NCBI RefSeq assembly: GCF_000185145.2
Contig: NZ_GL833118.1
Coordinates: 124,001-188,000, forward strand
Direction of reading: 5' to 3'
Source: Hoylesella oralis ATCC 33269
GTDB taxonomy: Bacteria; Bacteroidota; Bacteroidia; Bacteroidales; Bacteroidaceae
DNA: 64,000 nt
The notes beneath the pieces are model-generated. The model had not been told where the DNA came from, made no database searches, and worked only from the letters and a program-made list of their open reading frames with translations. This document shows positions 9,352 through 18,348 of this stretch, piece after piece; positions within the stretch are counted from its first letter, which is position 1; each line of letters starts with the position of its first letter. A program made the translations under genes and the position numbers.

Positions 9352-9400
9352 CGCCCTAACCTGTTTCTGCCCTCTGTTTAGAGGGGTAAGGTAAGGTTCT

Positions 9401-10180
9401 TTAATACGATGCCGTGCAGGGAATGCCCATAGCTTTAACACGGTCGCGGATGGCGTTCAGTTCTGCGGGAGTAGCTTTCTGTAGGTCGTGATCGGGCGTT
9501 TCGCGGTCGATGGTGTATATCATAACCTCCTTGGGAGCTATGTATCTCACTGCTTTCAGCCACGGTTGTACGAATTCATCGCCCGTGTTATCTACGTTAT
9601 GCACGCCGCTCATGCCTTTCATGAACATGGTTTGTATAATCAATTTGCCGTTGAAAGACTTTAAATCCTCAATGAGTTGCTGTACATCGAAGTGTTTGTT
9701 TACCGGCTGGTCTACCAGTTTAATGTAGTCGGTATTTACTGTATCGAGCTTTAGAATGTTGTTGTCTACCTTCAAAAGAGCGTTGTGTACGGCTTGTTTG
9801 TGTATGAAAGTAGAATTGCTCAGTACCGATATTTTGGCTTCAGGGCAGTATTGGTTGCGCAATCTCACGGTGTCGTCGATGATTTCTGCAAACTCCGGAT
9901 GGCTTGTAGGTTCGCCATTACCCGCAAAGGTCAGCACATCGAGATGCTCGTCGGCCTCGTGCATCTTCTTCAGTTGTGCTTCCAATGCTTTCGATACCTC
10001 TGCTCTTGTAGGGCGTTTCCGTGTAGGTATGCGGTCTTTATTGAACCCGCATTCGCAGTAGATGCAGTCGAAAGTGCAGCTCTTTCCGTCTTCCGGCAGC
10101 AGATTAATGCCTAACGAGAGCCCCAACCGTCGGCTCCTGACAGGCCCGTATATAGGTGCGGGGTAAATTCTTGTACTCAT
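9401..10180 (-). CDS. Radical SAM protein (COG0731-like)
   Basis: 259 residues. It has the radical S-adenosylmethionine cluster motif CxxxCxxC at Cys35, Cys39 and Cys42 (SCTFDCIYC), with a further Cys44, preceded by the GPVRSRRLGLSLGINLLP segment seen in the short radical SAM group related to wybutosine synthesis enzymes. FAGNGEPTSHPEF provides the GGE-type SAM-binding strand. The protein is about as long as the stand-alone family and lacks a flavodoxin domain, so the true substrate is unknown. It is a single-gene unit facing away from ftsX, with its own promoter box at 10216-10223. Confidence 0.85.
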   Translation of the reverse strand: MSTRIYPAPIYGPVRSRRLGLSLGINLLPEDGKSCTFDCIYCECGFNKDRIPTRKRPTRAEVSKALEAQLKKMHEADEHLDVLTFAGNGEPTSHPEFAEIIDDTVRLRNQYCPEAKISVLSNSTFIHKQAVHNALLKVDNNILKLDTVNTDYIKLVDQPVNKHFDVQQLIEDLKSFNGKLIIQTMFMKGMSGVHNVDNTGDEFVQPWLKAVRYIAPKEVMIYTIDRETPDHDLQKATPAELNAIRDRVKAMGIPCTASY

Positions 10181-10215
10181 AATGAAAGGCTTCTCCTTCG
10201 GTTTGTTAAGTCATG

Positions 10216-10223
10216 CAAAGGTA
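10216..10223 (-). promoter_or_regulatory. Candidate -7 box for the radical SAM gene
   Basis: Reads TACCTTTG on the minus strand, matching TAnnTTTG, 35 bp before the ATG at 10180. Confidence 0.5.
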
Positions 10224-10327
10224 AATATTTTTAAAATACGTACGCGTTAATACACGTTAAACTGTCGTTTGGTCATATTTTTTTTTGTTACTTTGCAACA
10301 AAATTGGACTGTTATATCCTTTTTGAT

Positions 10328-11206
10328 ATGGGAAAGAAGCGAAAGAAAACCGGCAGTCGTTACGGATTGCAGGGCGTAACTCTATGTATAAGTATTGCAT
10401 TGGTGCTCATTTTATTGGGAATGATAGTGTTTTCGGTGCTTACTGCACGTAATCTGTCTGCCTCGATCAAGGAAAATCTTTTGGTAACCATGGTGCTTCA
10501 GGAAGATATTACGAACCCGGAAGCTCGCCAAATATGCAAGACATTACGCACGAAATCCTATATCAACAGTATAGAGTATCTTAGCAAGGAACAAGTTCTT
10601 CGTACGCAAAGCAAGCTGATGGGTGCCGATCCTTCGGAGTTTATCGGCAGCAATCCCTATCTGGGATTTATAGAATTGCGTATGAATGCCGACTATGCCA
10701 ACAGCGATTCGTTGCGCTGGATTGTCAAGGAACTTAAGAAATATCCCAAGGTTGGTGAAGTTACTTATCAGCAAGACCTGATGGATAGTGTGAATGAAAA
10801 CCTGAGTAAGGTAAGTTTCGTGCTGCTCATTTTGGCAGTATTGCTCACTTTCGTGTCGTTCACATTGATTAATAACACCATAAGACTCAGCGTTTATGCC
10901 CGCAGGTTCTCTATACATACTATGAAACTTGTGGGGGCATCATGGTCGTTTATTCGCGGTCCTTTTATAAGGCGTGCCGTGTGTTTCGGACTGATAGCTT
11001 CCGTATTGGCCGTTTTAGTGCTGTCAGGATGCTTCTATGGGCTTTATAGATATACCCCCGATATCCTCAATGTGGCCACATGGGAGGTGTTGACGGTCAC
11101 TGTAGCGTCGGTATTTGTATTTGGAATGGTTATAACTGGTACATGTGCCAGCATTTCAGTAAACAAGTTCCTGAAGATGACGGCAGGAGAACTCTACAAA
11201 ATCTGA
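10328..11206 (+). CDS. ftsX: Cell division ABC permease FtsX
   Basis: 292 residues from the ATG at 10328; an earlier in-frame start at 10304 adds only MDCYILFD and lies very close to the promoter-like TTACTTTG (10288-10295). FtsX works with the ATPase FtsE at the septum to activate cell-wall hydrolases. Visible features are a basic N-terminus (GKKRKK), TM1 (LCISIALVLILLGMIVFSVL), a periplasmic domain with the FtsX pattern SIKENLLVTMVLQEDI, then three more membrane segments in the C-terminal half. ftsE is not adjacent, as is usual in Bacteroidota. It is the first gene of the ftsX–DUF3098–uppP–truB–queA–folK series. Confidence 0.9.
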   Translation: MGKKRKKTGSRYGLQGVTLCISIALVLILLGMIVFSVLTARNLSASIKENLLVTMVLQEDITNPEARQICKTLRTKSYINSIEYLSKEQVLRTQSKLMGADPSEFIGSNPYLGFIELRMNADYANSDSLRWIVKELKKYPKVGEVTYQQDLMDSVNENLSKVSFVLLILAVLLTFVSFTLINNTIRLSVYARRFSIHTMKLVGASWSFIRGPFIRRAVCFGLIASVLAVLVLSGCFYGLYRYTPDILNVATWEVLTVTVASVFVFGMVITGTCASISVNKFLKMTAGELYKI

Positions 11207-11349
11207 CGGTCTGTTGCCGGAAAGGTGGCTGTATAGCGTGGGCCGAAGGTGCTTATATGTTTTGAAATAAAAGGAATAACAATTAATAGTAAGAAAACCT
11301 GAGTGCTTCGGGAGCTCTGTGCTCCTGTGGCAGACGGATAAACTTGAAT

Positions 11350-11580
11350 ATGGATAAAAGGAATTTAGCATTCGATAAAGTCAACTTTATCATGTTGGCA
11401 ATCGGCATGTGTGTGGTCATTCTCGGCTTTATATTGATGAGCGGCAGTGGTTCTACGGAGACTACTTTCGATCCGGAAATCTTCAGTACTGTACGTATAA
11501 AGGTTGCGCCTGCCCTGTGTTTCATCGGTTTTGTATCGATGATTTACAGCATTATCCGTAAACCGAAAGATAAACAGTAA
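11350..11580 (+). CDS. DUF3098 small membrane protein
   Basis: 76 residues from the ATG at 11350; a TTG two codons earlier is a poorer start. It has two predicted membrane helices (FIMLAIGMCVVILGFILMSG and a second near residues 52-66) separated by TTFDPEIFSTVRIKVAP, which is the DUF3098 pattern. Function is unknown. Its fixed place between ftsX and uppP in Bacteroidota suggests a role in envelope assembly, but that is inference. Confidence 0.85.
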   Translation: MDKRNLAFDKVNFIMLAIGMCVVILGFILMSGSGSTETTFDPEIFSTVRIKVAPALCFIGFVSMIYSIIRKPKDKQ

Positions 11581-11609
11581 ACATCTGTCACGTCATCTAA
11601 TTTCATATA

Positions 11610-12473
11610 ATGACCGTATTACAAACGATTATTCTGGCAATCGTAGAAGGATTGACCGAGTTTTTACCCGTTTCGTCGACGGGACACATGATTATTACCC
11701 AAGGATTATTGGGTATAGAAAGCACACCTTTTGTAAAGGCGTTTACCATTATTATACAGTTTGGCGCCATTCTCTCGGTGGTGTGTCTTTATTGGAGGCG
11801 CTTTTTCCGTCTCGATCATACGCCTGTACCGCCGAATAGTTCGGTATTCAAGGCGTTTATCCATAAGTGGAATTTTTACTGGAAGCTGCTTGTAGCTTTC
11901 GTACCGGCCATGGTTATCGGTTTTGTCGGTAAGATGTCGGGGCTTATCGACCGCTTTTTGGAAAGCGTAGAAGTCGTTGCAATAATGTTAGTTGTGGGAG
12001 GTATCTTCATGATATTCTGCGACAAACTGTTCAATAAGGGCAAAGAAGAAACGGTACTTACCGAAAGGAGGGCATTTAATATCGGCCTCTTCCAGTGCAT
12101 TGCCATGATTCCGGGCGTGTCGCGCTCTATGGCTACCATCGTCGGAGGGATGTCTCAGAGGCTTACAAGGCGTGCCGCAGCCGAGTTCTCGTTCTTTCTT
12201 GCCGTGCCAACCATGGCAGCTGCTACCGCTCTTGATGTATGGGAAGTGTTCTTCGGCAGCGATGCAAACACCTCGTGGGCCACACCTGACAATCTTGCCA
12301 TGCTCGCCTTGGGCTGCGTGGTGGCATTCGTAGTGGCGCTGCTTGCCATGAAATGGTTCGTTGCTTTCCTTACCAAATACGGATTTAAGTCCTTCGGAGT
12401 CTACCGAATTATTGTGGGCGGCTTCATTCTTTTATGGCTTTTATTGGGACATAACTTATCGATGGTAAGCTGA
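11610..12473 (+). CDS. uppP: Undecaprenyl-diphosphate phosphatase UppP (BacA family)
   Basis: 287 residues. It recycles the lipid carrier for peptidoglycan and other envelope polymers by removing a phosphate from undecaprenyl pyrophosphate in the inner membrane. Both family motifs are present: EGLTEFLPVSSTGHM near the N-terminus and PGVSRSMATIVGG near residue 170. Several hydrophobic helices follow. Its TGA overlaps the truB ATG by one base, so the two are translationally coupled. A phosphatase of this family also gives low-level bacitracin tolerance. Confidence 0.96.
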   Translation: MTVLQTIILAIVEGLTEFLPVSSTGHMIITQGLLGIESTPFVKAFTIIIQFGAILSVVCLYWRRFFRLDHTPVPPNSSVFKAFIHKWNFYWKLLVAFVPAMVIGFVGKMSGLIDRFLESVEVVAIMLVVGGIFMIFCDKLFNKGKEETVLTERRAFNIGLFQCIAMIPGVSRSMATIVGGMSQRLTRRAAAEFSFFLAVPTMAAATALDVWEVFFGSDANTSWATPDNLAMLALGCVVAFVVALLAMKWFVAFLTKYGFKSFGVYRIIVGGFILLWLLLGHNLSMVS

Positions 12474-13186
12474 TGAACTTCTTCCAAGGAGAGATTATTG
12501 CCATCGACAAGCCTTTAGGCATAACAAGTTTCGGGGCTTTGGCACACATCCGTTACCTGCTCACCCGACGTATGGGGGGGACAAAGGTAAAGGTCGGGCA
12601 TGCTGGAACACTCGATCCGCTGGCCACGGGGGTATTGATACTTTGCACAGGGCGTGCTACCAAGCAGATCGAAAGCCTGCAGGCGCATACCAAGGAATAT
12701 GTGGCAACGCTGCAACTTGGTGCAACTACGGCCAGTTATGATTGCGAACATGAGGAGAATGCGGCCTTTCCGACGGCACATATTACGCGGGAAGCAGTCT
12801 TGAAAGCTATTGATGGCTTCGTCGGAGATATAGAACAGGTTCCGCCTTCGTACAGTGCATGCAAGATAGATGGCGAACGAGCTTATACATTAAGGCGTTC
12901 CGGCGAGAACGTAACACTGAAACCGAAACGCATAAGGATAGATGCAATAGAATTGATCGGTTTCGATACCGCTACTATGCGGCTGACCATTCGTGTTGTC
13001 TGCGGCAAAGGAACCTATATAAGGGCGCTTGCGCGGGACTTGGGACGGGCACTCGATAGCGGTGCGTACCTCGTTTCTCTGCGCCGTACACGAGTAGGAG
13101 CCATCCGAGTTGAAGACTGTATCGATTACGACCGCTTCGATGAATGGCTCGATAAACAAGAAATAGAAAGAGAACATAATATATGA
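12473..13186 (+). CDS. truB: tRNA pseudouridine(55) synthase TruB
   Basis: 237 residues. It converts U55 to pseudouridine in the T-loop of tRNAs. The catalytic aspartate is Asp48 in [22 protein letters not shown] and the [16 protein letters not shown] segment are the other family marks, and [15 protein letters not shown] is near the C-terminus. It is slightly short because the C-terminal PUA extension of the E. coli enzyme is missing, which is common in this phylum. It overlaps uppP by one base and queA by four (ATGA). Confidence 0.96.
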   Translation: MNFFQGEIIAIDKPLGITSFGALAHIRYLLTRRMGGTKVKVGHAGTLDPLATGVLILCTGRATKQIESLQAHTKEYVATLQLGATTASYDCEHEENAAFPTAHITREAVLKAIDGFVGDIEQVPPSYSACKIDGERAYTLRRSGENVTLKPKRIRIDAIELIGFDTATMRLTIRVVCGKGTYIRALARDLGRALDSGAYLVSLRRTRVGAIRVEDCIDYDRFDEWLDKQEIEREHNI

Positions 13187-14349
13187 AGTTATCACAATTC
13201 AAATTTAAACTGCCCGAAGAGCAGGTGGCATTGTATCCTCATAGCTTCGAACGTAAGTTCAAGAACGAGGATGGAACGAAAGAAACGTTTAGGGTTACTC
13301 GTCGTGATGAGAGCCGATTAATGGTGCTTCATAAGAAAACACAGGCCATAGAGATGTTCAAGAAAGATAAAAAAGGTAAGCCCATCGAGGGCGATTACCT
13401 TGATTTTCGGAACATATTGGACTATTTCGACGAAGGCGATACATTCATTTTCAACGATACGAAGGTATTTCCGGCACGCTTGTACGGTACCAAAGAAAAG
13501 ACCGATGCTAAGATAGAAGTGTTTCTTTTGCGCGAACTGAATGAGGAAATGCGGCTTTGGGACGTGCTTGTAGAACCTGCCCGTAAGATACGTATCGGCA
13601 ATAAACTTTTTTTCGATGATACGAGTACCATGGTTGCAGAGGTCATAGACAATACTACGAGCCGTGGTAGAACGCTGCGATTTCTGTACGATTGTCCGCA
13701 CGAAGAGTTCAAACGCGAGCTCTTTGCATTGGGTGAAGCGCCGCTTCCCCGATATATTATCGATAATAGAGAGAACCATCATGCCGTCAAGGAGGATTTG
13801 GAGAACTTCCAGTGCATCTTTGCAAAGCACGAAGGTGCCGTAACTGCTCCTGCTACAGGTTTGCACTTCAGCCGCGAACTGATGAAGCGAATGGAGATAC
13901 GCGGTATCAATTTCGCTTTTATTACCCTGCATTGCGGTCTCGGAAACTTCCATGAGATAGAGGTAGAAGACCTGACCAAGCATAAAATGGACTCCGAACA
14001 AATGATTATCGATGCCGAGGCGTGTGAGGTAGTCAATGCTACTAAGAAAGGCGGCCACCGCATCTGTGCCGTGGGTACGAGTGTGGTAAAGGCCACGGAA
14101 ACGGCAGTCGGTACCGATGGAATGCTTAAAGAGTTCTCCGGATGGACTAATAAATTCATCTTTCCCCCATACGATTTCGGGCTTGCCAATACGATGATTG
14201 CCAATTTCTATCATCCCCTTTCAACGTTGCTGATGCAGACAGCTGCATTCGGAGGCTACGATTTGGTGATGCAGGCCTACGAAATGGCTGTAGAAAACGG
14301 CTATAAGTTCGGTTGTTTCGGCGATTCCTTGCTTATTTTAGACGATTAA
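13183..14349 (+). CDS. queA: S-adenosylmethionine:tRNA ribosyltransferase-isomerase QueA
   Basis: 388 residues. It transfers and rearranges the ribosyl part of SAM onto preQ1 in tRNA to make epoxyqueuosine. Signatures include [13 protein letters not shown] at the N-terminus, [13 protein letters not shown], the [14 protein letters not shown] block and the C-terminal FIFPPYDF…[18 protein letters not shown]. The protein carries an insertion of about 40 charged residues after residue 20 compared with the E. coli enzyme, which I take to be normal for Bacteroidota. It sits inside the truB–queA–folK overlap chain; its stop is directly followed by the folK ATG. Confidence 0.95.
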   Translation: MKLSQFKFKLPEEQVALYPHSFERKFKNEDGTKETFRVTRRDESRLMVLHKKTQAIEMFKKDKKGKPIEGDYLDFRNILDYFDEGDTFIFNDTKVFPARLYGTKEKTDAKIEVFLLRELNEEMRLWDVLVEPARKIRIGNKLFFDDTSTMVAEVIDNTTSRGRTLRFLYDCPHEEFKRELFALGEAPLPRYIIDNRENHHAVKEDLENFQCIFAKHEGAVTAPATGLHFSRELMKRMEIRGINFAFITLHCGLGNFHEIEVEDLTKHKMDSEQMIIDAEACEVVNATKKGGHRICAVGTSVVKATETAVGTDGMLKEFSGWTNKFIFPPYDFGLANTMIANFYHPLSTLLMQTAAFGGYDLVMQAYEMAVENGYKFGCFGDSLLILDD

Positions 14350-14757
14350 ATGCACAAGGTATATCTTGGTTTGGGTGCAAACATAGGTAATCGCAAGCGA
14401 ACCATTCGGCAGGCTATAGAACGCATAGAGGAACTGATCGGCACGGTTGAATGTCGATCGGCTCTTTATGAAACTAAGCCGTGGGGCTTCAATTCGCCCA
14501 ATGATTTCATCAATGCCTGCGTGTGTTGTTCTACTGTTCTTAGTCCGCGACAGGTCTTGGTATCGTCTCAACGGATAGAAAAAGAGCTCGGTCGTACGCA
14601 TAAGTCTGTAGGCAGTGTGTATCAGGATCGTGTGATAGACATCGATATTCTGCTGTACGATGATATCAGACTGAACGAACCCGACCTGAAAATTCCGCAC
14701 CCGTTGATGCAAGAGCGCGATTTCGTGATGATACCTCTGCAAGAGTGTCTTGAATAG
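14350..14757 (+). CDS. folK: 2-amino-4-hydroxy-6-hydroxymethyldihydropteridine pyrophosphokinase FolK
   Basis: 135 residues. It transfers pyrophosphate from ATP to the pterin in folate synthesis. The sequence shows LGLGANIGNRKRTI, the acceptor loop YETKPWGF, and the DRVIDIDILLYDD signature with the PHPLMQERDFVM block near the C-terminus. It starts on the base after the queA stop and closes the ftsX-to-folK series. FolB, the preceding pathway step, is encoded at 41502-41882. A weak hairpin (14754-14770) follows. Confidence 0.96.
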   Translation: MHKVYLGLGANIGNRKRTIRQAIERIEELIGTVECRSALYETKPWGFNSPNDFINACVCCSTVLSPRQVLVSSQRIEKELGRTHKSVGSVYQDRVIDIDILLYDDIRLNEPDLKIPHPLMQERDFVMIPLQECLE

Positions 14758-14883
14758 AGGTTATCTCTATCGTTGCTACATCATATATCTGCTATGATTA
14801 GATGCAGTGCCTGTTTGGGTTAAGTATTGCATCTATTTATTGAAAAAGTTTTGTTTTTGTAAACAGGTTAACATGTATTTTTA

Positions 14884-14891
14884 TACCTTTG
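14884..14891 (+). promoter_or_regulatory. Candidate -7 box for the SGNH–MBOAT pair
   Basis: TACCTTTG matches TAnnTTTG, 48 bp before the ATG at 14940; TTTG elements upstream (14850-14859) are spaced wider than the optimum. Confidence 0.45.
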
Positions 14892-14939
14892 CGCCCGATT
14901 ACGGTTGTGAGATATGGCTTTAAAATGTGATATAATTAA

Positions 14940-16328
14940 ATGAATCAGCCCGCAAAGACGTTTTCTTTAATCGGCATTGTCGTATTTTTGTTGTTGATGA
15001 TGCACCAGTTGCCCACGCTGTCGGTCGAAGGTACCGAGCTTAGGCATGTCAACATTTTGAGCTTGTTGTTGCCCGAACCCGAAGAAAAGGAGACCGATGT
15101 CGTTCCTATTCCTAAGGCTCCCAAACCGTTGATGGCGGTAACGACGGCGGGAAAGCATGTACGTTTCGTTGAAAAATGGGACAAAGGTGTGACACCTATC
15201 GTAGACTATTCGGGCGGAAAGGCCGGAGGTATGAGCCATTTCTATGCCATGCTCGACAGCGTGAAGCAGCTTAAACGGCCGGTACGTATTGCCTATTACG
15301 GCGATTCGTATATCGAAGGCGACATTCTTACGGCAGATCTGCGAGAGATGTTTCAAGAGAAATTCGGCGGTAATGGCGTGGGATGGGTAGATTGCGGCAC
15401 ACCGATAATCGGTTCGCGTCGCTCTATACAGCAGAAATACAGCGGTATTACCGAGTATGCAGTGGTAAAGAAACCTTTCGACAACAGCCGTCAAAGTCTG
15501 GCAGAACGCTATTATGTACCCACAGAGGGGGCACATGTGTTTACTAAAGCGTCGCGCTTCTATCCTCATTCCAAGAGTTGGACTTCGTCAAAGCTCTTTT
15601 TTCGAACTTTATCTTCATTGTCTATCGAAGCTATTCCCTCATCCGGCACGCCTATATCGCGTGTCTATGGCGGTTCTACAGATGTTCAAATGTTCGAAAC
15701 CGTGGGAAATATGAGCTCTGTCGATTACAGATTTACAGATGTAGGGGCAGGAACAACGCTTTTCGGTATAGCTCTCGAGTCGGCTACGGGTGTGATATTA
15801 GATAATTTCAGTATGCGCGGATCGTCGGGAACCTCGCTGGCCAAGATACCCATGAGTACGCTGCACGATTTCCGTAATATGCGCCCATACGACCTGATCA
15901 TACTGCATTTCGGGCTCAACGTGGCCATAAAAGGCAATCCCATCTCGGTATTGCGGGGCTATACCAATAAAATGAAGAAAGCGGTACAGCACTTTAGAGA
16001 GGCTTTTCCTACGGCAAGTATCATGATAGTGAGCGTTCCGGATCGCGATCAGCGTTCGGATAATGGTATTAAGACGCTGCGCGAGGTAAAGAACCTTGTA
16101 GCTCTGCAAGAACAATTGGCTGCCGATACGCATGTTGCCTTTTATAACTTTTTCCAAGCAATGGGCGGCGAAGAAAGCGTAAAGCAGCTTGTTGATCGCA
16201 ATATGGCCAATAAAGATTATACTCATTTGAGCTTCGGAGGCGGGAAAGCGATAGCTAAAAAGGTGTTTCCCTCGTTTGTTACGGGGCTTAAGAACTACAA
16301 ACGTCGTAAAAATATAGAGCAACAATGA
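14940..16328 (+). CDS. SGNH-hydrolase-like periplasmic O-acetyltransferase partner
   Basis: 462 residues. An N-terminal membrane anchor (FSLIGIVVFLLLMM) and a Pro/Glu-rich linker precede an SGNH/GDSL fold: GDS near residues 121-123 (RIAYYGDSYIEGD), a block III-like segment LILHFGLNVA, and the C-terminal DxxH block DYTHLSFGGG near residue 426. It overlaps the following MBOAT gene by four bases. By analogy to PatA/PatB-type systems, the MBOAT protein would move acetyl groups across the membrane and this protein would place them on, or remove them from, an envelope polymer. The polymer (peptidoglycan, glycan or capsule) is not shown by sequence. Confidence 0.75.
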   Translation: MNQPAKTFSLIGIVVFLLLMMHQLPTLSVEGTELRHVNILSLLLPEPEEKETDVVPIPKAPKPLMAVTTAGKHVRFVEKWDKGVTPIVDYSGGKAGGMSHFYAMLDSVKQLKRPVRIAYYGDSYIEGDILTADLREMFQEKFGGNGVGWVDCGTPIIGSRRSIQQKYSGITEYAVVKKPFDNSRQSLAERYYVPTEGAHVFTKASRFYPHSKSWTSSKLFFRTLSSLSIEAIPSSGTPISRVYGGSTDVQMFETVGNMSSVDYRFTDVGAGTTLFGIALESATGVILDNFSMRGSSGTSLAKIPMSTLHDFRNMRPYDLIILHFGLNVAIKGNPISVLRGYTNKMKKAVQHFREAFPTASIMIVSVPDRDQRSDNGIKTLREVKNLVALQEQLAADTHVAFYNFFQAMGGEESVKQLVDRNMANKDYTHLSFGGGKAIAKKVFPSFVTGLKNYKRRKNIEQQ

Positions 16329-17800
16329 TAGAAAGACTGATATCCGTACTCTCGTACAACCCGAAAGAGCCGATGATATTTTCGAGCGGTACCTTTCTTA
16401 TATTGTTTCTTTTCTTCACGTTTTTCTACATGTTGCTGCAAAAGAAGCTCACTCCACGGCTGTTGTTTGTTACGGCTTTCTCTTATTATTTCTATTACAA
16501 GAGCAGCGGTATGTACTTTGTGTTGCTGGCAATCGTAACGTGCAGCGATTATATTATAGCCGGTTTTATATATCGCAAACGCGAAAATCGAATACTCGGG
16601 CAATGGCTTGTTGCGCTTAGTCTGCTGATCGATCTCGGCTTGCTCGGCTATTTTAAGTACACAAACTTCTTTGCAGGCATGATATCCCAAATGATCGGCA
16701 GCAATTTCCAGCCGTGGGATATCTTCTTACCGGTAGGTATAAGTTTCTTTACCTTTCAGAGTCTCAGCTATACTATCGATGTGTACCGCGGTTCGTTGAA
16801 ACCTCTGCCATCGATACTCGACTATGCTTTCTATGTTTCTTTCTTTCCCCAACTGGTTGCAGGGCCTATTGTAAGGGCGGCAGACTTCGCTCCACAGATA
16901 CGAAAGCCCATTGTTATCACGAACGACATGTTCGCGCACGGGGTGTATTTCATTGTGATAGGACTGTTCAAGAAGGCGGTTATCAGCGATTATATCAGTC
17001 TGAACTTCGTAGATCGCATATTTGATAACCCTACACTTTATAGCGGTGTAGAAAATCTGCTGGGCATCTACGGCTACGCTTTGCAGATTTATTGCGATTT
17101 CAGCGGCTATAGCGATATGGCTATCGGCATAGCCTTGCTGCTGGGTTTCCACTTCCCGTTGAACTTCAATGCGCCCTACAACAGTTCGAGCATTACCGAC
17201 TTTTGGCGACGTTGGCACATTTCGTTGTCGACATGGATACGCGATTATATCTATATATCGCTGGGCGGCAACCGTAGGGGGAAGGTACGCCAGTATTTCA
17301 ATCTGTTTGTAACCATGCTTCTTGGCGGACTTTGGCATGGTGCGAGTCTCAACTTCGTGGCTTGGGGCGGCATGCACGGCCTTGCATTGGTGGCGCATAA
17401 ATTTTTCAGAACAGATGTGTTGCACCGAGATCGGCATTATCGGAGCCATGGATGGCGGCGTTTTGTGGCTGTCGTGCTTACTTTCCATTTCGTATGTTTT
17501 ACGTGGATATTTTTCCGAAGCTCTACGTTTGCTGTTGGATGGAGTATGCTCTGTAGGGTGTTTACGGCTTTCCATCCCGAACTCTTCGTACAGATATTGG
17601 CGGGATATAAATATGTATTTGCTCTTATGCTCTTCGGATATGTAAGTCATTACTTGCCCGATAGATGGCAAGAAGATATTATCGGTGCACTCAAACGCTG
17701 CAATGTAGTGGTATATGCTCTGCTGATAGTAGCCGTAATCTATATTGTCATCCAGATTAAAAGCAGCACCATCCAGCCGTTCATCTACTTCCAGTTCTGA
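16325..17800 (+). CDS. MBOAT-family O-acyltransferase
   Basis: 491 residues with about ten or more hydrophobic segments. This membrane-bound O-acyltransferase family carries acyl groups across the membrane. Signature parts: PVGISFFTFQSLSYTIDVYRG, DFWRRWHISLSTWIRDYIYI and the catalytic-histidine block GGLWHGASLNFVAWGGMHG. This matches the AlgI/DltB/PatA branch. It overlaps the SGNH gene (ATGA), so the two form a functional pair for O-acetylation of an envelope polysaccharide or peptidoglycan. The gene ends in a short intergenic region opposite rpsO. Confidence 0.9.
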   Translation: MIERLISVLSYNPKEPMIFSSGTFLILFLFFTFFYMLLQKKLTPRLLFVTAFSYYFYYKSSGMYFVLLAIVTCSDYIIAGFIYRKRENRILGQWLVALSLLIDLGLLGYFKYTNFFAGMISQMIGSNFQPWDIFLPVGISFFTFQSLSYTIDVYRGSLKPLPSILDYAFYVSFFPQLVAGPIVRAADFAPQIRKPIVITNDMFAHGVYFIVIGLFKKAVISDYISLNFVDRIFDNPTLYSGVENLLGIYGYALQIYCDFSGYSDMAIGIALLLGFHFPLNFNAPYNSSSITDFWRRWHISLSTWIRDYIYISLGGNRRGKVRQYFNLFVTMLLGGLWHGASLNFVAWGGMHGLALVAHKFFRTDVLHRDRHYRSHGWRRFVAVVLTFHFVCFTWIFFRSSTFAVGWSMLCRVFTAFHPELFVQILAGYKYVFALMLFGYVSHYLPDRWQEDIIGALKRCNVVVYALLIVAVIYIVIQIKSSTIQPFIYFQF

Positions 17801-17884
17801 AAAAACGGTATCTCTGACGTCGGTAGAATGCCTGTCTGACCGGCTTGGGATGTATGTGTAGCAAAATCATAGGGTATATATAAC

Positions 17885-17916
17885 AAAAAAGGCGAGCCGT
17901 AACGACTCACCTTTTT
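17885..17916 (-). terminator. Intrinsic terminator of rpsO
   Basis: On the minus strand AAAAAGGTGAGTCGT pairs with ACGGCTCGCCTTTTT using only Watson-Crick and two G-U pairs, followed by a T-run. On the plus strand the same arms have C-A mismatches, so it works best for rpsO. Confidence 0.8.
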
Positions 17917-17938
17917 ACATGCCTTAAACAAAGTAGTA

Positions 17939-18208
17939 CTACTTGCGAAGCCCGAGAGCTTTTATGATTGCACGATATCTCTCTACGTCGCGATCGTACA
18001 AGTAGTCAAGTAATGCCCGACGTTTTCCTACCAGCATTGTCAATGCCCGGGCGGTAGTATGATCTTTACGGTGCGTTTTAAGGTGCTCCGTCAGGTGGGA
18101 AATACGGTATGAAAACAATGCTATCTGGCTCTCTGCAGAACCGGTATCAGAGTTAGACTTTCCGTATTGTCCAAAGATCTCTTCTTTCTTTGTCTTGTCT
18201 AAATACAT
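17939..18208 (-). CDS. rpsO: 30S ribosomal protein S15
   Basis: 89 residues, the normal length. It binds the central domain of 16S rRNA early in small-subunit assembly. The family pattern is clear: GSAESQIALFSYRISHLTEHLKTH, KDHTTARALTMLVGKRRALLDYL and the C-terminal YRAIIKALGLRK. It is transcribed alone, away from typA, with its own promoter box and terminator. Confidence 0.98.
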   Translation of the reverse strand: MYLDKTKKEEIFGQYGKSNSDTGSAESQIALFSYRISHLTEHLKTHRKDHTTARALTMLVGKRRALLDYLYDRDVERYRAIIKALGLRK

Positions 18209-18254
18209 AGAACGTTACTTAAAATTAGTGTTATTAATTTGCAAAATGCGGATG

Positions 18255-18262
18255 CAAAGGTA
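18255..18262 (-). promoter_or_regulatory. Candidate -7 box for rpsO
   Basis: Minus-strand TACCTTTG, 46 bp before the rpsO ATG at 18208. Confidence 0.5.
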
Positions 18263-18304
18263 CAACTTTTTATTGAAACGGCAAATGTTTACGATATTTA
18301 TTTG

Positions 18305-18312
18305 TAACTTTG
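18305..18312 (+). promoter_or_regulatory. Candidate -7 box for typA
   Basis: TAACTTTG fits TAnnTTTG, 36 bp before the typA ATG at 18349; divergent from the rpsO promoter about 45 bp away. Confidence 0.5.
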
Positions 18313-18348
18313 CACGCAATTTCATAAGGTATTTATAGGTAAAAACAA

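Larger units (their letters stand above)
9000..9400. other. Non-coding stretch between convergent genes, with short repeats
   Basis: No credible gene was seen. The region holds a G/C-rich patch near 9069-9105 (CTCCC…GGGGAG pairing), a 13-bp inverted repeat (9184-9252), a 13-bp direct repeat (9317-9351), and a small hairpin CCCTCT/AGAGGG (9370-9385) just downstream of the minus-strand radical SAM gene that may help end its transcript. Confidence 0.5.
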
